DNA of 64,000 bases from Labia minor (GCA_963082975.1 OY720350.1:50298734-50362733); one strand, 5' to 3'. Counted from the stretch's first letter, positions 45,363-56,369 are shown. Notes: generated from the letters alone by a model not told the origin. Translations and numbers: made by a program.

Positions 45363-45689
45363 TATTTTAAAATGTTGAACAAAAAGAAATTCAGAGAAAT
45401 GTATAAAGATAAAAATTAATTAAAAATTTTAATTTATGTAATTCATATTTCAATTCATGATTCATGTTCAAATAAAAATAACTAAATAAAAAAATGTTAA
45501 GTACATATATAAATCCCTTTAGAATTGTTCTTTTCTCATGTGATGATGATTCATAAATGTTTTCCATGTCTGTCTTCAACAGTTCATAAAAAAATTTTGT
45601 ATTGAGAGAGAAAGAGAGAAATGTACGTTAACCGGAAATATATTTTATTTATTTGTAATTGCCTATGAAAGTCATTCAACATTCCCTCG
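45363..45689. other. AT-rich DNA without a recognised feature
   Basis: AT-rich with a GAGA tract at 45605-45619. The 62-codon minus frame has no domain. Confidence 0.4.
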
Positions 45690-45990
45690 GGATTAAATGG
45701 CATGATAGGCATTAGCTTGAGGGAAAACAATGGATCCCATTATCAATTGGATCTTCTCTTTTAGGAAGTGATTGTGTTTAATTTTCGCAAACCGGTGATA
45801 ATAATTTATCGTAAGCATCTGTCTGTCTGTCCGTCCGAGTTCATGAATTTCGCCTCCTGCAGGAGAATATTGACCATCATGTTGTTGTCCTGTTATTAAG
45901 TTAAATGTATAATTTGGCGTCATTACAGGGCGGCCATTTCCATTTCCGGTGGTTTGTCAGCACTTAGTTCAACCTGGACATGGAGGATTT
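45690..45990. promoter_or_regulatory. Candidate regulatory island with CTCCTGCAGGAG palindrome
   Basis: Unique higher-complexity block with a perfect 12-base palindrome (45854-45865), a short (GTCT/GTCC)n (45821-45836) and TTATCAATTGGATC. The microsatellite resembles that of family B, but no other family B sequence is present. Role inferred. Confidence 0.3.
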
Positions 45991-46208
45991 CCAAAATGCG
46001 ATAGTACACCGAAACATCCATCTGCAAACAATTCTTTCTGAGCTATTCATATCCATTATCTAATGACTATGAAATTTAGAATATTCATTTTCAATGAACG
46101 CCCGACATTCACTAACGAATAATGATTATCATGATTATCAAACAATTACATAGGTCATAGATTTAAAAAAAAATATTTTTATAATTCTATGTTTCAAACG
46201 AAATAATA

Positions 46209-46721
46209 AGTATTTAGGTAATTATTCAGGTAAACTCATGTTCGTGGATTTGGATAATACTTTACCAGTGAGTTCCTTTTGCATTCTAAATAAACTTTTC
46301 TTATGAAATTTTTCCCGGCATCTTATAGTTTTCGAGATAAAAATTATTAAAATGTGCATATTAAATCCATTGATATTCTATTTAACTACCATGTTTTATC
46401 AATTGACCACCAGAGCGCGCCACTAATTTTAGGTTTGAATTTAGGAAAACTATATCCAAACTGAACTTATAAAAACCGAAAATTAGTGAATAAGTGAATG
46501 AATTAGTTCATAAAACATTGCTTAATGGCACATTTCGACGTTCACAATACTAATCTGTCAAACTTAAAAAATCTTTATTTTAATAATTTTTATCTCGAAA
46601 ACTATAAGATGCTGGAAAAAATTTCATAAGAAAAGTTTATTTTGAATGCAAAAGGAACCCACTGGTAAAGTATTATCCAAATCCACGAACATGAGTTTAC
46701 CTGAATAATTACCAGTATTTA
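46209..46721. mobile_element. Fold-back DNA transposon with 8-bp TSD
   Basis: The element is 46217-46713. Arms of about 140 bases, starting GGTAATTATTCAGGTAAACT and reaching ATTTTTATCTCGAAAACTAT, are inverted copies with few mismatches. AGTATTTA is repeated directly outside both ends (46209-46216 and 46714-46721). The central ~220 bases are unrelated unique DNA without a transposase. An 8-base duplication and GG ends would suit Merlin-like, or a long-TIR element of another 8-9 bp class; the superfamily is open. Confidence 0.8.
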
Positions 46722-47321
46722 AATTTTTAAAAACTTCATATCAATTATTATATAATAAAACATGTTTATTCTTAATGTACAACATATACTATATATATAT
46801 TACATGAAATGTTCCTTAGGAGCTTTTGTTGAAAAAAATGAAATTTTTCAAAATCATTTTTAAACTTTTGAACCAGAAAAATTTCTTTGTCTTTTGAGAG
46901 TAAAGTACTTATATTATTATATTATATAATTTAATTTCGTTATTAAATAAAAACTATTTATTTTATAATATATTATAATATATTTTAATCATTTTATTAT
47001 GAAATAAAAAAAATATGTATTTTTAATAAAATAATTATAAAAAAATTGATAATCTTATATATAAATCTGATAATGTATTTAATATATTTTATAATTTCCT
47101 AAATATACGTTTAGTATTTATACACCTTTGTATACATATAATAGATTATATATTTTTATATTATGAAATACAAGTTCAACAGGATGTGGAGAATTATAAT
47201 TTTATTTTATTTTATCTATTCTAGTAAATATATTATATATACATATATAGAATCTCAAATAAAATTTCAAATAGAAAATAATTTCATTTCTATAAAAGTA
47301 ATTAAACCATTTATTAAACTA
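46722..47321. other. AT-rich DNA without a recognised feature
   Basis: Extremely AT-rich. The 65-codon frame at 47163 is low-complexity. Confidence 0.5.
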
Positions 47322-47658
47322 TTCATTACTTACCCCACGTTTTCATTTTTTTTCCTCTAAACTGACCGTAAAAATAAAAATATATTATGTTTGATAGTTT
47401 TTCACATGATTAAAAATTGTATAAAACTGCTATATATAGAATTTCAGCTTGAAGGTACGGAAATTAATTTTTTAACACGTTGACTGCAAATCACGCGCCA
47501 GCACGTGACGTGGGATCATCAACAAAGAGCCAAACACGCGCTGGTATATATATATATTTATTAATTTTAATTTATAATTAATTAAATTTAATTTAAATAA
47601 AATATATGTTAATTAATCCAATTTAAATTTGCGAGATAGTCCAGTGGAGACACTCCAG
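47322..47658 (+). repeat. Family A copy 5, 5'-truncated
   Basis: Begins at TCATTACTTACCCCACGTTT in mid-element and runs to GCGAGATAGTCCAGTGGAGA plus CACTCC. It has the fuller TTTTTTAACACGTTGACTGC joint that several copies have shortened to TTTTTTAACACTGC. Confidence 0.75.
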
Positions 47659-48437
47659 ATTTTTTAATAATTGAAAATTATATTTTTATAATAAATTCTA
47701 TATAGATTATTCTCAAAAAAATATAAACATCAATAAGTTGAGGTCAGGTGTCATTGTCTCATTTGGGTGAAAAAACTCATTATTTTCAGTCTTTTTTGGA
47801 AACTCAATGCTAAAAATTGGTGTATTAAACAGAAAAGAAATTGATTGATGAAAAAAAAATAAATATCCTGCTTGATATCTTGAGTTAATATAATTCGATT
47901 CCCAAAAGATTCAATTATTCTACCTAGTAATAGTAAAAAAAGTTTAATAATTTGAGTCGTTATTTCAAAACTAATTTTAAAAGTATTATTTTTTTTAGAA
48001 TCGAAAGTAGACGACTAATTACATTTGTTCATGAGCAGTTTGAAATGCCCTTTTAATAGAGAATAAATACCCATCATTAGTGGGGCTTCATGCACGTATT
48101 CTGCCCTCCCCTAGGAATCACGACCTGGACCATTCCAACACCCGATTTGGAGACATTTAGTTCATTTCCCCTGAAAGTAATTATACCACACAACTTTATT
48201 AATAATTCCAGTACTATCGTTATTATAAATGTGCATCACTGAACAATCATTTTGCTTATCATTCAAAATTAAGATCATTCCAATGTTCATCATCAGCATA
48301 TAATAATTTTATTTTCAATAGTAATATAATTTTTCAATTTTCTTTAAGAAAAATTTGGTATATATTTAAAAATTTGATAATTAATCAATTAAAAATAATT
48401 CAAAAGAGAGTTCAAACTACATCAACTTTACAAATAA
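47659..48437. other. Spacer with small complex island at 48010-48190
   Basis: AT-rich around a unique patch with GACTAATTACATTTG, CTGCCCTCCCCTAGG and CACGACCTGGACC. Non-coding; possibly regulatory at low confidence. Confidence 0.3.
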
Positions 48438-49057
48438 GTTGACCTGTGGCCAGGTCCGAACCGACCGACGGTTTGAAGTAAATTAATTTCCAGCTACAGA
48501 AACAATTTCAAATAATTTTAATATATCTATTAATGTAATAAAAAACATATAGGCATATAACATAAATATTTTTAATTTTATTTTATTTATAATATATGTA
48601 TATATTTATATGTAAGACCAGGCTGTGACGTCATGAATGGCTGGATGACGTCATATAATTTTAAATCAAGAAAAAACTAATAAAGATGATTTTTCTCGAG
48701 GATAAAACCAATACAAAGCGCATGATTCGTGGAGATATTTAAAAAATCTCCTCATGTGAAATTTGGTGTGAAAATAACCCTTCTCTTCCTCTCGTCGATC
48801 GCTAATACTACCACTTCCGGTTTTCGGATTTGCACCAAAAGTTGATCAATTCATCATACTGATGCATTAAGTAAATATACCAAATTTCATCAAAATCCGT
48901 TCAGCCGTTCAGGCTGTACACATCTATACGGACGGACAGACGGACAGACGGACAGACATCATGCTAAAAATACTTTTTTCTGTTTAGAAAATGCATGATT
49001 CGTGGAGATATGTAAAAATCTCCACATGTGAAATTTGGTGTGAAAACAATACCTCCC
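48438..49057 (-). repeat. Family B copy 4, fused to family A
   Basis: Perfect hairpin GACCTGTGGCCAGGTC at 48440-48455, then ACCGACCGACGG, CATGAATGGCTGGATGACGT, (GGAC/AGAC)n at 48930-48957. The sequence stops at AATACCTCCCT, before the expected TACTATCGTCGGTCGGTAAA, and goes straight into family A. Confidence 0.8.
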
Positions 49058-49597
49058 TGTTTCTGTGTGTGTATGTGTGTGTATGTAGACAAGATTACGC
49101 AAAAACGGTTTGAGTTAAAATAATGAAATTTGGTACACAGGCATTATTCAAAATTCGTAGTTTTCTATCAACTTTTGAGAGATGTAGCTTTTCCGGAAGT
49201 GGGTCATTACCTACCACGCTTTCATTTGTTTTCTTCTAAACTGACCATAAAAATAACGATATATGTTTTATAGTTTTTCACATGATTAAAAATTGTATAA
49301 AACTACTATATATAGAATTTTAACTTGATTGAATCGCTGAAAATACCGGAATTAATTTTTTAACACGTTGACTGCAAACCACGCGCCAGCACGTGTTGTG
49401 GTGCCATCAACAAATTTGTTATATAAAATTTCAAAGAATGAAAGATAGAATTTAGAGGAACACGCGCGCTGGCAGGTTTAGGAAATATTATTTATTAATA
49501 TTAATTTATAATTTAATTTATTAAATTAAATTTAAATATAATATATGTTATTTATTCCAATTCAAATAGCGAGATAGACGAGTGGAGACACTCCAGA
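49058..49597 (+). repeat. Family A copy 6, 5'-truncated at microsatellite
   Basis: Begins in the (GT)n/(GTAT)n tract (TTTCTGTGTGTGTATGTGTG) directly after family B copy 4, with ACGCAAAAACGGTTTGAG downstream and the normal end AGTGGAGACACTCC. A 46-base extra segment (49421-49466) separates CATCAACAAA from CACGCGCGCTGG. Confidence 0.8.
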
Positions 49598-49719
49598 TTT
49601 TTTTTATTCTAATTTATCTATTTTTTATTTTTTTAATTATAATATATTTTAATCATACTATTTTGTTTTAAGGTAATAATAAGAAAATATGAATTTGATT
49701 TGATTTATTTATTAGAAAT

Positions 49720-50140
49720 TTCATTCATGGAGTGTACTGAATCTGCTTTTAAAAGTTTGGCAAATACTTTTTCTCTGACTCACTCGGCCGCTGGAAATGA
49801 GATTCAATTTGAAACATTTTTCTTTCTTCCGAATGGAATTCAATGAATTGTAAATGTGAAAGAATTTTCTATTTCGTCTCTCTTTCTCGCTTTGGTTGCT
49901 GAGCGAGTAAATAACAGAGTACGGCGATTCCGTCCCGGTGGCGTCGTTTTGCGGTTTGTTCTTCGGCGGCCCGCAGGGGCTGAATTAAAGAGCCTCCCCT
50001 CCGCCCTCCGCGCCATGGAGACCAGAATGGACAGACACCCTGTTTATTCTAGACAGGGTAATTTGGTTACCCTCCCTAAAAGATTCCAGCTACTGGATAC
50101 GCCATTAGATTTCAAATTCTATTCAATTTACACACTTTTA
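49720..50140. promoter_or_regulatory. GC-raised candidate regulatory island
   Basis: Unique, with GC-rich core 49915-50030 (GGTGGCGTCGTTTTGCGG, CCTCCGCGCCATGGAGACC) and the hairpin GGGTAATTTGGTTACCC (50058-50074). A 95-codon frame crosses it and has a good start context at GCGCCATGG, but I see no domain or partner exon. A promoter or enhancer seems more likely than a gene. Confidence 0.3.
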
Positions 50141-50686
50141 TGATTTATATAATATATATATAAAAAATATAGATCCATTTTGGGTGGAAAAAATACAACC
50201 TGATCATTAAATTAGTTTTTAATGATGAGAAAAAGGAACGCGCCAAAAAATATACACTGAGTGAAAATCCTATTATTTTGAATGAACTCTCACTAAAATT
50301 CCAGAAAGGATCCAAAATGAATGAACAGTAATTTGGACCCTACTATTGTTATTTATTTTTTCAAATTATAAAAACTATTATCATTAAATTACTCTTAATT
50401 TAATTTGAAGATAAGGCATTTGCATAAATAAAATTCAGGAATGGGATTTTTAAAAGCAGTTCTATTTCATCTTCCACTTTTAGAACGAAATGACAATTTT
50501 ATTAAATCAATCACAAATTTACTTATATTGGTTAATTTAAAAATATTGAGATATTTAAATGAAACTTTTCTTGTTCTTACATAAATGTTACCTCTTAAAT
50601 TTTAATTTTTTATAATTTTATAATTTATTATAATTTTTTAACTATGATTATATGAAAGACTAAATAAAGTACAATCTATAATTCAT
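50141..50686. other. AT-rich DNA without a recognised feature
   Basis: AT-rich. No supported feature. Confidence 0.45.
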
Positions 50687-51366
50687 TTTTTTTACTATCT
50701 CGTAAGAGATAGTATTGCGATCACGAAAATTTTCGATGTTGAGATTTTGATGTTTTTATACGTTTTGAAGGTTCCTGAATCATTTTCACAAAGGTTGAGA
50801 AAAATGTCTGTGTGTGTGTGTGTGTATGTATGTAGACAAGATTGCGCAAAAACGGTTTGAGCTAGAATGGTGAAATTTGGTACATGGACATTATTCAAAA
50901 TTCATAGTTTTCTATCAACTTTTGAGAAATGTAGCTCATCCGGAAGAGGGTCATTACCTACAACGTTTTGATTTTTTTTCCTCTAAAGTGACCGTAAAAA
51001 TAAAGATATATGTTTGATAATTATTCACATGATTAATAATTGTATAAAACTGCTATATATAGAATTTCAGCTTGATTGAATCGCTGAAAGTACCAGAATT
51101 AATTTTTTAACACTGCAAATCTCACGCGCCAACACGTGGTGCCAACAAAGAGCCAAACATGCACTGGTTTAATAAATATTATTTATTAATTTTAATTTAT
51201 AATTTAATTAATTTAATTTAATTTATAATTTAATTAATTTAATTTAATTTATAATTTAATTAATTTAATTTAATTTATAATTTAATTAATTTAATTTAAT
51301 TTAAATTAATATATGATATTTAATTCAATTCAAATTTGCGAGATAGTCGAGTGGAGACACTCCAGC
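50687..51366 (+). repeat. Family A copy 7, full length
   Basis: Intact 5' palindrome ACTATCTCGTAAGAGATAGT (50694-50713), (GT)n then GTAT repeats (50809-50833), and intact end GCGAGATAGTCGAGTGGAGA plus CACTCCAGCTAA. The AT-rich segment contains four tandem copies of a 26-base unit (about 51190-51300). The best reference copy for the 5' end. Confidence 0.85.
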
Positions 51367-51684
51367 TAATTTAGTTTTAACAAGACTGTTCATGTGAATT
51401 GTCATAAAAATATTTTATATTATTAATTATTCTAATTTATATTGTTTTTTATTATATAAATATTGTTCCTGCATTGTATATTTTCCCCACCATTACTTAA
51501 ATTTCATTGACAAAAAAATTATATTAATAAGAAATAAAAAGAAGAAAGGTAATTAAAATAAAAGAAGAAATTATATAATATATCAAAGAAGAAATCATTA
51601 CTTACAAAAGTAATTGAATTAATAATATCAATTCCTTCCGTCCCGGTTGAGCCGGACAACAAAAAAGTTATAATAAAATTAATA

Positions 51685-51687
<3 letters not shown>
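51367..51687. other. Spacer between tandem family A copies
   Basis: AT-rich with the short unique patch CCTTCCGTCCCGGTTGAGCC (51630-51650). Nothing supported. Confidence 0.4.

Positions 51688-51738
<51 letters not shown>
51688..51738. repeat. (AT)n microsatellite
   Basis: About 22 uninterrupted AT units, then TACATATATG, ending at the truncated 5' boundary of family A copy 8. Confidence 0.9.
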
Positions 51739-51746
51739 TGGCACTC

Positions 51747-52330
51747 AGATAGTATTGCGATCACGAAAATTTTCGATGTTGAGATTTTGATGTTTTTATA
51801 CGTTTTGAAGGTTCCTGAATCATTTTCACTAAGGTTGAGAAAAATGTCTCGGTGTGTGTATATGTGTGTATGTATGTAACCAAGATTACGCAAAAACGGT
51901 TTGAGCTAGAATAATGAAATTTGGTACATGGGCATTATTCAAAATTCGTAGTTTTCTATCAACTTTGAAGAAATGTAGCTCAACCGGAAGAGGGGCATTA
52001 CCTACAACGTTTTGATTTTTTTTCTTCTAAAGTGACCGTAAAAATAAAGATGTATGTTTGATAATTTTTCACATGATTAATAATTGTATAAAACTCCTAT
52101 ATATAGAATTTCAGCTTGATTGAATCGCTGAAAGTACCAGAATTAATTTTTTTCACACTGCAAATCTCACGCGCCAACACGTGACGTGGTGCCACCAACA
52201 AAGAACCAAACCTGCGCTGGTTTAATAAATATTATTTATTAATTTTAATTTATAATTTAATTAATTTAAATTAATATATTTTATTTAATCCAATTCAAAT
52301 TTGCGAGATAGTCGAGTGGAGACACTCCAA
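51747..52330 (+). repeat. Family A copy 8
   Basis: Lacks the first half of the 5' palindrome (begins AGATAGTATTGCGATCACGA just after the AT array). The rest is collinear: GTGTATATGTGTGTATG, AAAACGGTTTGAGC, and end GCGAGATAGTCGAGTGGAGA plus CACTCC. Same orientation as copy 7. Confidence 0.85.
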
Positions 52331-52529
52331 ATTTTTTTCTTTTTATCAATAAATTCCATTAAATCCAAATGTTTGTGATTGACTTTGTAATTTTGAATTA
52401 GACCAAATGTTTATACCTGAGACCATTTAAATAAATAAATAAAAATAAAATATTTTGTTAGCTATCTACAAAATTTCTTTAAAATATAACATATTTATTT
52501 CGTTGTATTCAAAAAATTTTATTGTATTT

Positions 52530-52990
52530 GTAGATGCCCTTATAAAGGGATAAACGTTTCATTCGCAGGGCTTGAGGGCAAATTTGCAGACAAGACAAGG
52601 CGTTTCCACAGACAATTTGGGCGGTAATTGGCGTCAGGGAATTTGTTGAAGGGGCCGTTTAAGGTGGACCCGAAGTGTCCGGTAGCCGCCTCCCTTTTCC
52701 CCTTGCCGATGGCTAACTCGATGCGACTCGGGGTGGTCGTTAATGAGAGAGAGCGGAACGCCGCCCGGAAGAAAGTCTTTTGTCTTCAGACAAATGAGGG
52801 TCTTCTTCGATGACCACCTCCATGTTCATGAATGAACGTAAAGGGAAAAATTCCGCGACCCCGTCCATTGATTCATCCATGATTTCCAATTAATATCGTT
52901 GTCAGCTCGCAAATGTTATCCAACCCCCCTCTGCGCGGAACATCCGCACCAAACAAAAAGATTCTCTCATTCATAACAACAACCCCTGTT
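52530..52990. promoter_or_regulatory. GC-raised candidate regulatory island
   Basis: One of the most GC-rich unique stretches here (GCCGTTTAAGGTGGACCCG, GCGACTCGGGGTGGTCG, GGAACGCCGCCCGGAAG) with GGCGGTAATTGGCG. A 61-codon frame (52628-52813) shows no domain. Probably non-coding; could include a promoter. Confidence 0.3.
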
Positions 52991-53422
52991 AGGAGAAAAT
53001 AAAAGAATATCTCTCTCTATACCGTTATAGATTATTTTTTAATAACACTCCAGGAAAAATATTTTTTTCTTTCTTTTTTCGAACTCATAGCATTCGTTTC
53101 ATTAATCAAAATTTAAATTTTTATTTCTAAAAATATTTTCTCTTTATTCTTTTTTTTTTTATTCCTATAATTTTAAATTTTCCTCAATCATGAATGGGTA
53201 AGAAATGCGGTCAGCTCTATGAATTTTATATTATACTTTTTACTGGAAAATTTTCTATGATAAATGAACTTTGTAGAAATAAATTAAAGAAACTCAATCG
53301 TGATTCATACTATAGGTTCATTTAAAAAATTATAAATAAAAAAAAAATAATAAATCGTTTAATAGTCAATAAAATCTGAACCGTGTCCAAAGTTTTTTAA
53401 AAAACAAAAATTAATTATTATG
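52991..53422. other. AT-rich DNA without a recognised feature
   Basis: AT-rich, poly-T runs. No supported feature. Confidence 0.45.
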
Positions 53423-53424
53423 TA

Positions 53425-53921
53425 CGTGGGTCGGTCAATAAGTCCGTGACTTTTTAAATGAAACACAGGTTTTTAGATAAAAAAATTATTTTATTTTTCA
53501 ACGTGGTCTCCTTTGAGCTCTATAAACTTCGTCCAACGATTCTCCGATTTTTTTTATCCCCTCCAATAAATAAGATTTGTCCGGGACATCAAAATAGATT
53601 GATTTATCAGATGATTTGAGTCAAATCTCTTTCCGTCGAGGCATTTCTTCAGATTTGGAAACAGCCACTCCGGGCTAAATCCGAAGAATAAGGGAACAAT
53701 TCGTATCCCAATTCATGGATTTTCATGGAAATTCACTTTTTTCCATTTTCTTCTCAAATCATGAGGTAGTCTGATATTAATAGATGTCAAACAAAAACTA
53801 AAAAACCCAGCTGATTCAAATTTCAACAGGAGTCATAGTTGTCTGATGACAGGAGGCGTGTTGTCATTTCATTTAAGAGACGGGAAATTCGAAAAGTTAC
53901 GGATTTATCGACTTGCCCTCG
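53425..53921 (-). mobile_element. Internally deleted mariner, copy 2
   Basis: TIRs CGTGGGTCGGTCAATAAGTC and (reversed) CGAGGGCAAGTCGATAAATC are flanked by TA at 53423-53424 and 53922-53923. The interior is homologous to 8597-9023 with the same internal deletion, so a 0.5-kb derivative has been copied. The minus strand retains only remnants of transposase C-terminal coding, with frameshifts. It depends on a transposase supplied elsewhere. Confidence 0.85.
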
Positions 53922-53923
53922 TA

Positions 53924-54399
53924 TTTTGCCGATTAAATGAATCCACTGTATTTGTATATGTACTTATTCTAACAGATTGTCTCGCCACATCCTTCGCCTC
54001 TAAATATAAACTTAAAACAAGTCAAATTAATCAAATAAATGAATAATTCAATTTTTTCCTCTTTTATTACAAACTTATATTTAAAATTTATTCAATTATA
54101 GGTACCATCCAAAAATTGAAAAACTTATTTTTATTTATTTATTTATTTTTATATGATAAACGATTATATTATCCTCTAAAGATATTTATTAAATTATAAT
54201 CTAAATACATATTCCTATATTGTGTTAGAAAAAATTAAATTAAATTTCTCTCGATTAGAAATTTTATAATTAAATTGAATTTTAAATGCAAGGTTTGTTC
54301 ATTCTTAAATGAATTGCTGAGAAAAAATAAGAATGAAGAAGAAAGATGAAGAAAGAGAGAGAAAGAGAAGATAATATTAAGTTGTAGAATGTTTTTTTT
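53924..54399. other. AT-rich DNA without a recognised feature
   Basis: AT-rich with a GA-rich tract at 54335-54370. Confidence 0.45.
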
Positions 54400-54870
54400 T
54401 TCTTGATGCGCTGATGCATTGATCCTCCCCCTTGGATGCAGGTAGCCGGTCTCATACGAATGATTGCCTACATTCCTGCCCCCTGGATTCGTTAATTAAT
54501 TATGTAAATAGCAGAGCTGCCAAATCGGCTGAGTCACATCTCTTGACTCGTTAATTCCAATTGTGTTAGCTGCATACTCAATGGAGAGTAAGCCTTTTAC
54601 TGTACATTAACACTAATAGAATGAAGTTGAGAACTAATAATTAGATGACACGAAGGGGAAGGGGATTGAAATTTAATCGAAAAAATTATATTCATTAAAT
54701 GAATGCGCTAATAGTTTCGATTACAAGACGTTTCTTTTTTCTTTTACTGGTGGGAAAACGATGACATTCGGTCCATTAGGCAAATCCAAACTGAGTCCAT
54801 TAAAGTGAAATTATACCTTTGCCAGCGCCCGAAAGAGTTTAATTGATGCTTATCATAAAGGTCTTATCAT
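54400..54870. promoter_or_regulatory. Candidate regulatory island
   Basis: Unique complex sequence with CTGGATTCGTTAATTAATTA, GCAGAGCTGCCAAATCGGC, CTGAGTCACATCTCTTGAC and GACTCGTTAATTCC (two near-identical GACTCGTTAATT/GATTCGTTAATT words at 54487-54498 and 54547-54556). No ORF. Confidence 0.35.
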
Positions 54871-55278
54871 TTCCTATACTTCTATTATGCATTTTAATGT
54901 ATATTATATAATCAAAAAAATAAAAAAATTCTTATGCAAATTATTTCAATATAAATGAATCACTGTTTCAAGAAAAATTTCCTATATATGGTTAATATAT
55001 GCAATTGAAATTATTGACGTTAAGGAGTTAATTAAAAATTTTATTTTCATTTTATTTATTCTAATTGGTTTTTTATTCGAATTATAATAATATTTATCAA
55101 TGCACATTAAATGTCGAAACTAAATAAAAATTAATTGTGAAAAAAATTTATTTGAAAATATTTCCAAAAAATGAAAGACTAAATATTAATTGAATAAACA
55201 AAAAAAAAATAGTAGGTTTGGTTTTACGTAAAAAGAGAAATGACAACTTTTTTTTTATAAATTTACTTTAGAAACAAT
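54871..55278. other. AT-rich DNA without a recognised feature
   Basis: AT-rich throughout, no repeat ends. Confidence 0.45.
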
Positions 55279-55296
55279 CTTCAGATACATTATTAT

Positions 55297-55808
55297 TATT
55301 AATTGCGTATGGACCGTCTTGGATCACGCAAAGCTCCCATAAATTTTTAGAAGCGCATCGCATCCTCATGGTCATGATGCGATTGCTGATTGCATTGACT
55401 TCTAATATTGAATCGATGATCTTCTTGTTCACAATGAACGCCACGCCCAGTGGTAAACCTCTTCCAATTCGCTTGGCCGTCTTGCTCTTGAATATGCGAT
55501 AGTTCTTATATAGTCGATTGTATTTTTCATCCGTGAATCTTGTCTCTTGAAGAGCAATTATCTGGATATTCTATCACGATTCATGGTTGCTTGTTTTGAG
55601 GTTATCCTGCCGGAGCAGGCTTTGTAGAACCAGGGCTTGTCAGTTACTGGAGCTGTTGCAGCCGATGTTAAATTGAATTAAATTTTTATTTTTTATTAAA
55701 TTAAATTAAATTAAATAAATATATAATCTTGAGTTCTATGCTGGGATTCGAACTCAGGCTTCCTGTGTAGAAATCTCGTACTCTACCCACTCAGCCATGC
55801 TGCCCCTA
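55297..55808 (-). mobile_element. Composite retroposon: tRNA head plus LINE endonuclease
   Basis: On the minus strand the SINE1 head (GGGGCAGCATGGCTGAGTGG; B box GTTCGAATCCC) and AT-rich linker lead to AACATCGGCTGC, then into LINE sequence encoding, after stops, IQIIALQETRFTDEKYNRL, GVAFIVNKKIIDSILEVN and ISNRIMTMRMRC. IIALQETR is the QE motif of the APE endonuclease domain of LINEs. The 3' end is an (AAT)n-like tail. CTTCAGATACATTATTAT flanks the whole unit (55279-55296 and 55809-55826), so head and endonuclease piece entered together. No reverse transcriptase. Confidence 0.85.
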
Positions 55809-55826
55809 CTTCAGATACATTATTAT

Positions 55827-56369
55827 AATTATATTTATTATTATACATATTTATTTTAAAATCAACATAAATTTCCATTCCTCCTCGTCCCAAAGCCCAA
55901 ACTCATGTATGCACCGCTTTGAAAAATAACCCGCCTGAACATTTATGCAACAGTAAATTGTTTCTCTGGAATTGTTTGTAATATCTAGGAAAAAAACTCT
56001 CTAAACACTTTAAATGCACATTTTTTTAATTAGTTGTATTTATTATAGTTATATCTTAAAAATTATAATATCATAAATACACAGAAAGCACATGTATAAT
56101 AATAAAGAATAATAAGTGTCTAAAAAACTATATCATACTTTAGTATAAAGTATTTCCATAATTATTTTTAAATGAATGACACTTTTTAACACATAATCTA
56201 TTAAATCCACATATCTTATGGATAATTTAAAAATTTAAAAAACTATCTTTTAAAACCAGTCAGTGATCAAATATTTAAAAAGTTTAAAAAAGAGAAAGAA
56301 AAAAGTGTTAAAAGCAAATGGGTCCATTTGAGAATTATTATTTTTTAATTAACGTGTTTTTTTGTTTAA
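55827..56369. other. AT-rich DNA without a recognised feature
   Basis: AT-rich. No supported feature. Confidence 0.45.

Noticed and set aside
47450-47560. Nested piggyBac MITE inside family A (TTAACACGTTGACTGC to GGTTTAATAA)
   Set aside because: TTAA occurs on both sides, but the inner ends are not inverted repeats of each other, so it is not called as an element.
49856-50143. 95-codon frame in a GC-raised island
   Set aside because: Good start context at GCGCCATGG, but no recognisable domain, no partner exon and an AT-rich tail; GC content alone lengthens frames.
52628-52813. 61-codon frame in a GC-rich island
   Set aside because: No homology I recognise and no splice context; treated as a composition effect.
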